Origin: Cordia subcordata
Lineage: Eukaryota; Streptophyta; Magnoliopsida; Boraginales; Cordiaceae
NCBI GenBank assembly: GCA_028554755.1
Contig: JAPTOF010000001.1
Coordinates: 2,058,501 to 2,122,500 of the forward strand
Reading direction: 5' to 3'
DNA length: 64,000 nt
Under the pieces are notes generated by a model. It made no database searches and was not told the DNA's origin. It worked only from the letters and a program-made list of their open reading frames with translations. The position numbers and the translations under genes were made by a program. Of this stretch, positions 40,996 to 53,069 are shown one piece after another. How positions within the stretch are numbered: position 1 is the first letter of the stretch; each line of letters begins with the position of its first letter.

Positions 40996-43900
40996 TTCGT
41001 TGAACAGACGGCGTTAGAGCTGGATGTTAATGGATGTAATAGTACATTTTCTGAGCTGTTGAGAAGCCCTTTGAACGCGGTTTCCAAATATCCGTGAAAT
41101 GAAGTAGACGTTTAACTGGAAAATTTTAATATTAGAGCTGTTTGATTTGAACGGTTTGATGAAACCTATAGTTTAAATTATGATATCTTGAGATGTCAAT
41201 TTTTTTTTTTTCTTATTATTATGTTTCAAATTTCCAATGAGTAAATGTAAACTGCGCCCTTGTGGGATGGATATAAAGATGAAAATTCGGATAAAATTGA
41301 AGGTCGAGCTTTTTAAAAAAATTAAAAAATAAAATATTTGTCGAGAAGGTAAATCTTCCACTATCTCTATCTTTTTTTTTTTTAACATAAATAGTTTCTA
41401 CTTGGTCATATCCTCAATCTCAGTTTCTGATCTGCGTCATAGTCTCACGGACCAAAACTCTTACCATTGAATGTAGACTTTCTCTCAAGAAGGATTTTTG
41501 TGAATTATTTATATTGTTTTGGTACGATGATGTCATCTTATTGAATTTTCCTGGATTCATTTAAGGACGTCTATATCTCAGTTAGTGTAAGATGTGAGCA
41601 AGACCAAGCCAGGAGAAACAAAGATAAAAGGAGTGGAGGCAGTGGCACTTAATTGTCGGCTACCTTGTCAAGATGATCTGTAGCGTCATATAAATGGACA
41701 AAATTCTCGTAATTCGACAAGCTTCCCCGCTATTGCCCATAAGGATGGAGACAAAGAGTTCCATAAATAATTATTCCGTTTTAGAATTTGATTTTTATGA
41801 ATCATTGAACATTAACAGTTCAAAATTTTTCTTATATCTATTAAAGAAGTGAATCCTATAATTGGTGCTCACACACAAGTTCTTAGGCTTCCACTTTTGG
41901 ACATCACCCGAAAGGAAAGAAAAAGCCCAAAGCCAAGGAAAGTAGCAATATGGCAAGTGAAGGAGAGGACTTTTAGGCCAAAGCAAGGAGCAAGTGTTGG
42001 CAAGCCCGAAAATAAGTGTGTCAGACGTGGTGGGAAGGGATTGTGGCACAGTTGATTGCACCAACCCTAAAAACCCAAAACATGAGCATTCTTCAAAAGT
42101 TAAAAAAACTCAAAAACCCTTGAGAGAAGTAACTAAATTTGCACAGAGAAAGATCAAAGAGAGATGTATTATTTGTTCAGTAGAACATGGGTTTTTGCTA
42201 TTGTTGTTGTTGTCGGCTGTGGTGGCAATGGTGGGCTGTGGAGGACACTTCGATGATCATGTCACGGTGGTATTTAAGGGGCTTGTTATTTATAGAGGAT
42301 ATTTTTGTGACACTTCGATGATCGTGTCACGGCTGTCTTTGAGGGGCTTGTTATTTATAGAGGATATTTTTGTCCAAATTTAGAGTAAATTAATTAAAAA
42401 TATTACACCAGTTGCATTTTTAGCACGTGTAGCTCAAATTTGGCAGGAAAATGGACGGATGGAGGTAACGTGATAAGTTTTTAAAAAACACAAGGGGGTA
42501 ATATGAAATTTTTGAAACACAAGGGGATAACGTGATACTTTTGTATATCACAAAGGGTAATGTGAATTTTCCATTCTTAAAAAAAGCATTCTCCGAATCA
42601 GTAGATTTTTGGCTAACACTATACTTATGTCACTTAAGATCTTTAGTACTTTGCCAGGATGGCTCAAGATTTAAAGAGGCCTAAAGCCACAATCTAGTAT
42701 GAGATTTTTTATATTTTCTAATTGTCATATTTAAATTATTATAATTATAAAAATTAAATATATCAATAAGAATATAAATTAAAATTAATATAAAGATATC
42801 TAAAAATAGAACGAAGAACCGAATTATGAAAGTTTGATTACAAAAAAAATAACTTCTTGAGAGTTATTTAATGAAATGATAATGCTTCTCAGCAAGAAAA
42901 AAATAATTTCTTTGCAATGTCATACGAGAAAAATATATGTGTGATTGAGGAGAAGATTGCAAATGGTTATAATATAGTAAAGAATGTTCAAAATTAAAAC
43001 ACAATCAAGAGTTTTTTGGAAGAGAAAATAAATAAATGTGTCGGGAAAGGAGCATTGGGGGAGTTAAACTGCAGTGAAAAAAAAGATACGAAAGGAGCTT
43101 TGGTAGAGTTAAAACTACAGTAAGAAAAAAATACTGTGGGAATTAGTGAAGGTTAAAAATTAAAACACTCGTTTTTATTTAGAAAAAAAATAAGCATTGA
43201 TGATTTAGTAACAGTATGACAATTTTATTTAGAGAGCATTGGAGAGAGAAAATAGGTATTTTGTGAAAAATATAATAATATGATTTAATTCACCATTAGC
43301 ATGAATAAGAGAGAATATAAGATTTATTAGATATTAGTAAAACCTTTGCTAGTTACAAAAAGAAACTAAATTAAACTTTTACAATAACTTAATATTTTTG
43401 TTTGGAGCCTTAAGATTTTAGGGGGCCAATTACTTTATTCTTGAGTTGTCCTTGGCTCTTTGTATCCTATGCATAATACTTCTCTGTGATGAACTTCCAA
43501 AATAGACTTATAGGCAAAGTTTGTAACATGCATATTATAACTTGATGTCATTATTATATTAATAGCATGACATGACATTATGAAAAAATTCATTCTTTTT
43601 TCTTATAGTTTATTCGTTAAGAAAAAAAATTAAAAACATTAAAAATTGTCAATGTAATAGTTGTATATCTGGAGTAATGATGACTGCTTGTAGGCTGATA
43701 AATAGTATAAAAGAGAGTGTCGAACTCTATCTAAAATGGCGGCTGCCTATTTGAACGGTAATTTCTGGATTAGTTATTCGACCTCTATTTTTAAAATCTT
43801 ATTCAATAATACTCTTACTAATAGTATAAATATGTTCAATTGACAAAAAAATTTCTTTTAAATCTATGAATAACTAATTATTTAATTTCTTATGATTCTT

Positions 43901-44050
43901 TCAATTAGTTACTTGACATTATAGTTTTAGTTTTATTAAACAGATTCTAAAAAGTAATTAAAAAAATATATGCAATTACATTTAAAAAGTACAAGAAATA
44001 CGAGATATAAAAATAAAATTGAAGGACAGCTGTAGAATCTCTAAAATACC
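40996..44050. other. Intergenic region between MAPK and HSP90 genes
   Basis: Divergent promoters lie at its two ends. Apart from the 65-bp tandem duplication at 42244-42373 there is no recognisable gene. The frame at 41994-42383 runs through that duplication and has no known family. Confidence 0.5.
42244..42373. repeat. Tandem duplication, 2 x 65 bp
   Basis: Units at 42244-42308 and 42309-42373 both start GACACTTCGATGATC and end ATAGAGGATATTTTTGT, with a few substitutions in the middle (GGTGGTATTTAAGG versus GGCTGTCTTTGAGG). Confidence 0.8.
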
Positions 44051-44054
44051 CCGG

Positions 44055-44087
44055 GAACTCAAAAGAATAAAGTAGAATCCTCCAGAA
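44055..44087 (+). promoter_or_regulatory. Heat shock element array of the HSP90 promoter
   Basis: GAA trinucleotides occur at 44055, 44065, 44075 and 44085, exactly 10 bp apart. At 44075-44087 they form GAAtcCTCcaGAA, one mismatch from the canonical GAAnnTTCnnGAA heat shock factor site. The array ends about 70 bp upstream of the TATA-like CATATATACT at 44155. Heat shock factor binding is the known control of HSP90 genes; binding here is an inference. Confidence 0.7.
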
Positions 44088-44154
44088 GCGCGAAAAACCT
44101 TTTGGGTTCGAAATCACTCCACACTCTTCCACCGCCGCAACAAGGCACACTCCC

Positions 44155-44164
44155 CATATATACT
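44155..44164 (+). promoter_or_regulatory. TATA box of HSP90
   Basis: CATATATACT about 150 bp upstream of the ATG and downstream of the GAA array. It is the only good TATA-like site in this interval. Confidence 0.55.
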
Positions 44165-44237
44165 CTCATTTCCCTCTTTTCAACTTCTTAGCATTCGCAA
44201 AACGCAAACACAAGGCACACGCAGCACAGACACTTTC

Positions 44238-44252
44238 GGGGGGGGGGGGGGG
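44238..44252 (+). repeat. G15 homopolymer in HSP90 leader
   Basis: Fifteen consecutive G on the plus strand, about 55 bases before the start codon and so probably in the 5' UTR. Exact length may be unreliable in sequencing. Confidence 0.7.
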
Positions 44253-44305
44253 AACTTTGGCTGAGCAATCAACTTTAGATCACCACCGTCCGTGTCCGTG
44301 AGAAA

Positions 44306-47300
44306 ATGAGCGGCGCGCAAATGGCGGAGGCGGAGACATTCGCATTCCAGGCGGAGATCAACCAGCTGTTGAGCCTCATCATCAACACGTTTTACAGCAA
44401 CAAGGAGATATTCTTGCGAGAATTGATCAGCAACGCCTCCGATGCCCTCGATAAGATCCGTTTCGAGAGCTTAACGGACAAGAGCAAGCTCGATGCGCAG
44501 CCGGAGCTGTTCATTCGTCTCGTTCCCGATAAGATTAACAAGACTCTCTCCATCATCGACAGCGGTACCGGCATGACCAAAGCAGGTAATATTACATGTA
44601 ATAAGAGTTTTCATTAAGCGAACTGCAAATCGCTTTATAATAATAATGTAAATAGCGTACATACATGCATGCATGGTTTATCGTTAAGGTATTCAATGTG
44701 CTTGAACGATTTTGGAAAATTGGTGCAATTTTTTTTTTGTGCATGTGTGTGTGTGTGTGTGTGTGTTTTTTTTTTTTGGGGGGGGGGGGGGTTTATTTAT
44801 GCATGGATTTAATCATGTTTTCAGAATTAAAAGAAAAAGAGGAAAAAAGCAAAATTGCCAATAGTTTGAAATTTTCAGATATACGGCATCATTGATTTTA
44901 ACATGGAGATTTGTTCAATTTTGAGACAGGAAAATAAGAGATATAAATTTATAGGAGATGTTCAGAAGAACAAGCTAGCCTTCAGATTACTGATGGTTTG
45001 AGTTTTCTAAATGTGCAGAGTTTTGTTCAATTTTGAGATTATTAACGAGAGTATCTCTGATTCCTTAATAGAGAGTTGGTCGTGTCGTATACTCGTATAA
45101 AAAAAAGCTATGTAGAATAGATATGAATATGATGCACAATGTTATAGATAGCGTGTAGGCACTGGACATGCGTGGCTTGTATTTAACATAATTGGAGAAC
45201 TGATAAGTTATTATTGTTTCCTGAAACAGAACTGGTGAACAATTTGGGGACAATTGCGAGGTCTGGGACAAAGGAATTTATGGAGGCTTTGCAGGCTGGA
45301 GCTGATGTTAGCATGATTGGTCAATTTGGTGTCGGTTTCTACTCGGCTTACTTGGTTGCTGAGAAGGTGATCGTGACGACTAAGCACAATGATGATGAAC
45401 AGTATGTATGGGAATCTCAGGCTGGTGGGTCGTTCACTGTAACCGGAGATGTCAATGGTGAGCCTCTAGGTCGTGGTACCAAGGTTACCCTCTTCCTCAA
45501 GGACGATCAGGTATGCTTACTTGTTTTTTAATTAGTCTTGTGTGCTTTATGTTCGTATGCGAATGTGGATGTTGTTGCCTGAACATATTGTATTTCACTA
45601 GTCTCGACATATCAGTTTGGTATGATTTAATTCCTGGCCAATTTTGCTGCTGGCGTTTTTATTTCTATGGCTGATACATCGGGAGTTGTAAGGACTTCTA
45701 TTTGTAGTTATTTATGATCTAGTTAAGTGAAATAGCATCAGTTTTGTCCTATATTAAGTACGCTATCAAACATGGATTAGGTGATGTACGGTTATCTTCA
45801 TCTAGATGATGTTTTTTAAGATCTTGGATCCGGTCATATATGAGCGAAATTCATGCCTAGTATGGTGGGACTTCTTTTAAATATTTGTTGTTGAGCGTGA
45901 TGTTTTGTGCAGCGTGGTGATTAACTTGAATGTTGACTGTGTCTGCTGGCACAGTTGGAATACTTGGAGGAGAGGAGAATAAAGGACCTTGTTAAGAAGC
46001 ACTCTGAGTTCATTAGCTACCCAATTTACCTCTGGACCGAGAAGACGAGTGAGAAAGAGGTTAGCGATGATGAAGATGAGGAAACCAAGAAAGAAGATGA
46101 AGGTGCTGTTGAAGATGTGGATGAAGACAAAGAGAAAGACAAAAAGAAGAAGAAGAAGATCAAAGAGGTCACACATGAGTGGCAATTAATCAACAAGCAA
46201 AAACCTATTTGGCTTCGCAAGCCTGAGGAGGTCACTAGGGAGGAATATGCTTCGTTTTACAAAAGTCTAACCAATGACTGGGAAGACCACCTAGCTGTGA
46301 AACATTTCTCAGTTGAAGGGCAGCTTGAGTTCAAGGCCGTCCTCTTTGTTCCAAGGAGGGCACCATTTGATCTGTTCGACACAAGGAAAAAACTAAACAA
46401 CATCAAGCTTTATGTCAGGAGGGTCTTCATCATGGATAATTGTGAGGAGCTTATTCCAGAATATCTTGGTTTCGTCAAGGGTGTGGTGGATTCTGATGAC
46501 CTTCCACTCAACATCTCACGTGAGACGCTTCAGCAGAACAAAATCTTGAAGGTCATCAGGAAGAATCTTGTGAAGAAGTGTATTGAGATGTTCTTTGAAA
46601 TTGCTGAAAACAAAGAGGACTATAACAAATTCTATGAGGCATTTTCCAAGAACATCAAGTTGGGCATTCATGAAGACAGCCAGAACAGGGCTAAGCTTGC
46701 TGATCTCCTCAGGTTCTACTCGACAAAGAGCGGAGATGAGATGACCAGCTTAAAAGACTATGTCACTAGGATGAAGGAGGGCCAGAAGGACATCTACTAT
46801 ATTACCGGTGAAAGCAAGAAAGCGGTTGAGAACTCTCCATTCCTTGAAAGGCTCAAGAAGAAAGGTTACGAAGTGCTCTTCATGGTTGACGCCATTGATG
46901 AGTATGCTGTTGGGCAATTGAAGGAATATGACGGGAAGAAGCTTGTTTCTGCCACCAAAGAAGGTCTGAAGCTTGAAGAGACGGAGGAAGAGAAGCAAAA
47001 AAAGGAGGAAAAGAAGAAGTCATTTGAGAACCTCTGCAAAGTCATCAAGGACATCCTTGGAGACAAGGTGGAGAAAGTGGTGGTCTCTGACCGGATTGTT
47101 GACTCACCTTGCTGCTTGGTAACCGGTGAATATGGGTGGACCGCTAACATGGAGAGGATAATGAAGGCTCAGGCATTGAGGGATAGTAGCATGAGCGCTT
47201 ACATGTCAAGCAAGAAGACCATGGAGATTAATCCAGAGAACGGTATTATGGAGGAGCTTAGGAAGAGGGCAGAGGCCGACAAGAACGACAAGTCGGTCAA

Positions 47301-47505
47301 GGACTTGGTGCTACTGCTATATGAGACTGCCCTCTTGACCTCAGGATTCAGCCTCGATGATCCAAACACTTTCGCTTCAAGGATTCACAGGATGTTGAAG
47401 CTCGGCCTCAGTATTGAAGAAGATGAGACTGGTGGCGATGACACCGACGTGCCTGCGCTGGAGGAAGAAGGTAACGAGGAGAGTAAGATGGAGGAAGTTG
47501 ATTGA
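44306..47505 (+). CDS. HSP90: Cytosolic heat shock protein 90
   Basis: ATP-dependent molecular chaperone that matures kinases, receptors and NLR immune proteins. Three exons: 44306-44585, 45230-45510, 45955-47505 (703 residues). The N-terminal GHKL ATPase domain shows [22 protein letters not shown] and [11 protein letters not shown]; exon 3 begins [10 protein letters not shown], followed by an acidic-lysine linker, then the middle domain ([14 protein letters not shown]). The C-terminus ends MEEVD, the cytosolic tag bound by TPR co-chaperones. There is no signal or transit peptide. The start [18 protein letters not shown] fits the family. The G1 motif has DSGTGM where most have DTGIGM, and MTKAELVNN where most have MTKADLVNN; both are conservative. 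Intact; upstream sites suggest heat induction. Confidence 0.97.
44745..44791 (+). repeat. Compound (TG)n-T-G tract in HSP90 intron 1
   Basis: A run of TG dinucleotides is followed directly by about twelve T and then about fourteen G, inside intron 1 (44586-45229). It is the second long G run in this gene. Confidence 0.7.
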
Positions 47506-48807
47506 AAAGAAAGCACGTATACATGAGTATTTTCCAGTTCCTGCCATAAGAGATGTGACTGTTCTTTTGCCTACCGTGTGTTCTCTCTTTTGTTTCTTGT
47601 TAATAGTAGTACGAGTCATGTACACAGTGGCTGCTTGATGTGGTGCTGATACTTAAAAAATAAAAAGAGCTATGTAGTATTCAGCAGAGCATTAAGCTTT
47701 GAGCTTCTGTAGAGTTTCATAATGCATGTTTTAACTCTGCTGTATCCCTTTGTCTCATTATCTTCTTAACTAATCATGGCTGCTTCATATATGATAAATT
47801 GGTTTGCACAAAGAAGGGATGAATGAGGTATCTTGTGTCAAAGCCTCCAGATCAAACTAAACAAGAATAATATACGGAGCAAGAGGAAGGATGAAATGCG
47901 CGTTCGGTAATCTCATCGGGGCGGTTGCAATCTCATTTAGTAGCCATCTTGTGGTGTGTAGGCTAGAGAATGCTAATCCAGAACACAAACTAGATGCATT
48001 TTTACCTCTCTCATGTCGATATTAAGAAACAGGAGTGGAGCTATTTTTCCGATACTAATCGTGCATATATGTAGGAATAACGAAGGAGGAGATTTTTCTA
48101 AAGATTTAGTAGTTAAGTTTTCACTTTTAACGTAAGTAGGTTAAAGGAATCGTACGAACAGATCAGATGTCATAGTACTTGAAAAATTTCTGTTAAATAC
48201 ATATAGTAATGGTTTCTTGTCTCCCATGAGGTGAAAAGGAAAAAACAAAAAAAGAGGCGGCTTTATGATCGATGAGAGCCCAGAAAATATACCCTATCTT
48301 CTGTTCATGACAATTCAGCACGAAGGAGAGCCGGCCTGTTGCTTTGTTTCTAAATCTTATGCATAGTTCACATCATTGACTTGTTTCAAAATCTTGTTTA
48401 TTTTCGTTTGGCCAAATTGGAAGCCGTTTCAATGACTGAATTTTCAAAATACAATAGTCGAGATTGGCTCAAAATTTGAAATTTGTTAATAATTGATATT
48501 ATTCAATTGAATTCTTTTAGTTCTGTCTTTGTTATTAATTAAATATGTTAATTGAGAAAAAGTTATATGTTTTCAAAAATAACTGATATAGCTATATTCA
48601 TTTATAATTATAATAATCTATTGTCATGATCCAATGATATGTATATTGTATATGAGTGTACGGAGTTCTAAACATATAATGAATGTAAATTTAAAAATAA
48701 AAATAATTACTAAATGAAAGCCCATGTGCACTCCCGCCAACTAAAAAGAGAGAGAACAATAAATATCGACATCAACCATATCTTTCCGTTAATAACGAAC
48801 TTTCAAA
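47506..48807. other. HSP90 3' region and spacer to PPR gene
   Basis: The first few hundred bases are the probable HSP90 3' UTR (AATAAAAAG at about 47660). The rest is AT-rich, with no gene recognised. Confidence 0.45.
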
Positions 48808-50949
48808 ATGCACTCCCTGCGCCTACATCATCTTGGTCCGAACCTTTCAGCAGAAAATCACATTCCAAAGCCACAATATGGACTCAGAAACAACGAAACA
48901 TCAAAATTTTACCGCAGTTCGCCTGAGGATAACACCTTCGCAGATGCATTGCGTTCGATTCGGATAAGTATTGATGACAAAAACCCAAAACTGGGTTCTT
49001 GTATTCATGCTAGAACACTCAAACTGGGCCTTGAAAATTGCGCATTTATAGCCAACTCGTTGCTTCACATGTATGTAAAATGCGGTCAAATTGACGATGC
49101 TGCAAACTTGTTCGATGAAATGTCTTGTAGGAACGTTGTGTCGTGGACGTCTATGATGTGGGGGTATTGCCAAGTGGGATCCCCAGACAAAGTATTAGTG
49201 ATGTTTTCACAAATGGTTGAGGATTTAAAGCCTAATGAGTATGCATTGGCAGTGGTTTTACAAGCCTGTGGACAAAAAGGTCACAGGAAATTGGTTCAAT
49301 CTGTTCATGGTTATGCAGTTAAATGTGGAATTATTGTGGATAGTTATTTCCAGAGTTGTCTGTTGGACGCATATGTAAAATGTGGGATGATGGATGTTGC
49401 AGAAATGTGGTTGGGAAGATTTTCTTGTCGTGATGTCATTTCCTGGACTACAGTAATTTCAGGTTGTGTGAGGGGTAGAGTGGTGGATAGGGCGTTTATG
49501 TTGTTTTATAGGATGCAAGAAGAGGGGGTGTTGCCGAATGAGGTGACAATTTTGAGCATGTTACAAGCATGCTCTGAAACTGAAAACAGGAAGGTTTTTC
49601 ACTGGGGACATGGACTTGTTCTGAAAGGGGGTTGGTGCACGAATGGGTTTATTGTTAATTCACTTGTCGAGATGTATTGTACTAATGGATGCTTTCATGA
49701 AGGTGTTGCAATCTTTTGTCATTTTTCATTTTCGAATAAGGGGTTGTATCTTAGTGCTGAGGCTATTGCGAACCTTATTCATGGATGTACTAGTTCAGGC
49801 TTATTCCAGATTGGTAAAGAGATACATGGATATCTAATTAAGCATGGGTATGTTCAGAGCAATGTAGTTGAAAATTCACTAATGAACATGTATGCAGAAA
49901 ATGGAGATGACAACTCTCCATTGCTGATTTTCACAAGGATAAGGAATAAGGACATAGTTTCTTGGAACACGATGATCAGATGCTTTGCGGAAAATGGACA
50001 ACCGAGCGAAGCTTTAGATCTCCTCACTGGTGTATACAGGGATGGTCCGCAAGATGGAGTTTTTATAGACTTTGTTACAATTCTTGCTTCGCTTCAAGCC
50101 TGTTCTGACCTGGCGTCACTGGAACAGGGTCAAGTTATTCATGGTTGTATATTCAAAAAAGGCCTGCTTCAAGACCTTTTTGTCCAAAATTCTGTGATTG
50201 ATATGTACGCTAAATCAGGCAGGTTAGACTTTGCAGAGAAAATCTTTAAAGAGATGCATGAAAGAGATGTCGGTTCCTATAACTCAATGATTGCAGCATA
50301 TGGGATTAACGGGAATGGAACTTCCGCGTTGTGCACTTTTGCTGATCTCAGCAACTCAGAAGTCTGCAGACCTAATTCAATCACATTTACCAACATTCTT
50401 TCAGCTTGTGCTCATGCAGGATTGGTGGAAGAAGGTCTAAAAATTTTTTATTGTCTGGATAAAAACCATGGCATTGAACCACGTGCGGAACATTTTGCCT
50501 GTGTTGTCAATCTTTTGGGAAGGTCAGGCAGAATTGAGGAAGCAGAAGCTTTCATAGAGAAGATGTCACTTAAGCCAAACCATGATTTATGGGGTGCTTT
50601 ATTGGGGGCTTGTGTGCTCAAGGGTAATGTCGAGGTAGCTGAAAGGGCAGCAAGTATGCTTGCCATTCTGGAACCAGAGAACAGTATTTGGAGAGTTGCT
50701 TTGTCAAACGTATATGCAAGTCTTGGCAGGTGGCATGACGTAGCAAAAGTCCGAAAAGAAATCAGCGTATCAGCACAGCTCAAGAAGGAAGGAGGATGGA
50801 GCATCGTGGATCTGCAAGGGCGTTCATACAGATTTATGGTAGGTGATACAATGCATCCTGATAGTAGAATGATCTATGAGGTTCTGAATAGACTACAGAA
50901 TCAATTAAGAGACCTCATAATAGATAATACAATTGCTTTGATAGATTAG
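48808..50949 (+). CDS. PLS-class pentatricopeptide repeat protein, E subgroup
   Basis: Sequence-specific RNA-binding protein, in plants usually acting in C-to-U RNA editing in plastids or mitochondria. One exon, 713 residues, typical of intronless plant PPR genes. A poorly conserved N-terminus (about 1-55) could be a transit peptide. Repeats follow throughout, for example VVSWTSMMWGYCQ, VISWTTVISGC, IVSWNTMIRCFAENGQPSEA, ITFTNILSACAHAGLVEEGL. The C-terminal E motif starts near residue 590 (PNHDLWGALLGAC) and ends with GGWSIVDLQGRSYRFMVGDT and HPDSRMIYEVLNRL. There is no DYW deaminase domain, so an editing role would need a partner DYW protein. Target RNA unknown. An ATG at 48714 opens a different frame that overlaps the start. 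Confidence 0.93.
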   Translation: MHSLRLHHLGPNLSAENHIPKPQYGLRNNETSKFYRSSPEDNTFADALRSIRISIDDKNPKLGSCIHARTLKLGLENCAFIANSLLHMYVKCGQIDDAANLFDEMSCRNVVSWTSMMWGYCQVGSPDKVLVMFSQMVEDLKPNEYALAVVLQACGQKGHRKLVQSVHGYAVKCGIIVDSYFQSCLLDAYVKCGMMDVAEMWLGRFSCRDVISWTTVISGCVRGRVVDRAFMLFYRMQEEGVLPNEVTILSMLQACSETENRKVFHWGHGLVLKGGWCTNGFIVNSLVEMYCTNGCFHEGVAIFCHFSFSNKGLYLSAEAIANLIHGCTSSGLFQIGKEIHGYLIKHGYVQSNVVENSLMNMYAENGDDNSPLLIFTRIRNKDIVSWNTMIRCFAENGQPSEALDLLTGVYRDGPQDGVFIDFVTILASLQACSDLASLEQGQVIHGCIFKKGLLQDLFVQNSVIDMYAKSGRLDFAEKIFKEMHERDVGSYNSMIAAYGINGNGTSALCTFADLSNSEVCRPNSITFTNILSACAHAGLVEEGLKIFYCLDKNHGIEPRAEHFACVVNLLGRSGRIEEAEAFIEKMSLKPNHDLWGALLGACVLKGNVEVAERAASMLAILEPENSIWRVALSNVYASLGRWHDVAKVRKEISVSAQLKKEGGWSIVDLQGRSYRFMVGDTMHPDSRMIYEVLNRLQNQLRDLIIDNTIALID

Positions 50950-53035
50950 AAGAGTTCATCAATGATTGAACATGACTTGTGTAATAAGAGCATATAGTCC
51001 AAGTTCAATGGAGATTGCAAGATGCTTCTTCCTAACGATAAGCAATACCATACTGAAATCTAGCCCGCGTCAAAAGGAGTAATCAAATGTACCCCACATT
51101 GTTATGCAGAGCATGAATGAAAGCACTTTGGCTTAAAATTACTTGACGTAAACATTTCCTGCTCATGTATGGCTTTTGGTCTGCCCGCTGGCCTTACTTT
51201 TTGAGGCAGAACCAGACTAACTAGGATAAAGTTGCTTTAGTCCTCTACTGCATTAATCTCGGCAAGGGTAGCTCTATTCTTGTGATCTACTCGATTTACT
51301 ATAGTACATGTTGACGAGCATGTTGATCCTAATGAATTTGTTTAAAATGCTTAAACGTTTGATGGTAATAGTATAAAACCCAGGTCATAAAAAACTAAAT
51401 ATGTGTTTTGTACAGAATTAATGTAGAACGGGATGTTATAGTAGAGTCCACCTAGGCGAAAGGGAAGTCTACTTACTATTTTTGAATTTAACACTTTCAA
51501 CAGCTATTCTGTGCTCACTGGACTACTCATCAATCTAATGCCATGATTTCTACTTTCGAGTTAGAGTTACCTTTTTGCTTGCTTTGCTTTGTTAGTAATT
51601 ATAATTTTTCGAAGTTATTTGGGATATAAGTATGTCGGCACTTTTTTGCTGTTACTTTTGGTAACTTATCCCCGCTTTCACTGGCTCCATCAGAAATATT
51701 TGACTCAAACAGAAGGAGAGGGGAAAATGGACTCCATCACAATTCTAGTATTCAAAAAAAAAAAAAAAAAAAAGAAAGAACTTGTTCAGTCTGGTGCTGC
51801 GTATTTGTGTGGAATCTAAGATCTCTACGCCTTTGAGTTGAAGTCGTATAAACCAAGTCCAAAACTTCACGAGCAAGACTAATTTTGGGTGAAATGTATT
51901 AACCTAAAAATGATTAACTCGAATTATTACTTAAATTCACGATACCTACTTATCATATCTTTTACGAATACTACAACTAGCCGCCGCTAAGGATGTCGAG
52001 ATATCTTCGGTCTCAATGCTACCACGGATTTGAAGTGGATCAGTGCAATGATGATGGTTGGTATATAGTTGCTTTTTCCTCCTATTCTTCTCCCGTTGAT
52101 TTATCTCTTGTATAAAATGGTAATTTTCATTTTCACAATCTTGCTAAAAAAACTGGAAGGCGGCAGCAACTCATGAAAGAGAAAAAGACAAAAGCAAATA
52201 TTCTGCAATGAGAAAGTTGTTGGGAGGTCCTGTGTTCAGCTTTTTAAGAAAACAAAATTTTAGATGACCCCTTTGCTTCGCGAAAAAGCTTTAAAAGCTG
52301 CAAAAAACGAAGTTTTCATTTCACTTTCTACGCGGCTCGCAACCGAGCTGTTGTTGCTGTTTTTTGTTTTTTGTTTTTTTTTTTTTTTGGGGTATACGGA
52401 GGTCAGACAGCATGTTAAGTGGAACAAAAGAATTCTTTATTATTAAGCATATCCCTTCCAGGTAATGATTAGAGATAAAATATACAAAAGTTATCCATAT
52501 TTTATGGAGAATTTCTTAGAGAAAGCAAAAATTCCAAAAATGAAACACACTGGAGTTCTTTTCTTTTCTTTAATAAATTTGGACAACGTTCCAACATTAT
52601 AGTCTCTCGAAAAAGATTCCATGCTAATGAAATTAAAAGGCGTAGGCCGTGAGATTTAAAATCAAATATACATGTGCGTGTAAGTTTGGCAAAAGATTTG
52701 CATGTCTAATTGCTAATAATCATTTGTGATTCATGATTGTGATTATGAATTTATCATGGAGCCCTCAATTGACTGAAGATTGGACAGTGCTGTAATAATG
52801 GTTAGAAAGGCCTAGGTTTTATGACCAAATTATTTACATTTGCCTTTCAACTTTTAACACATGGTACAATTACTTTATTAAAGAGAAGGTTTTGTCTCAT
52901 AATTTTCGAACACAAAATATAGGGAGCTTACAATTTCCTTGATTCTTTTTTTTCTTGGAGGAAGATTCGATTGTTAAAAGCTGAAGGGCTCATTGGATTA
53001 GGGAAAGGGGTTAATCAATTAAGGAAAAAAAAAAA

Positions 53036-53069
<34 letters not shown>

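Noticed and set aside
41994..42383. 129-codon frame between MAPK and HSP90
   Set aside because: It crosses the 65-bp tandem duplication and has no recognisable domain, intron structure or promoter.
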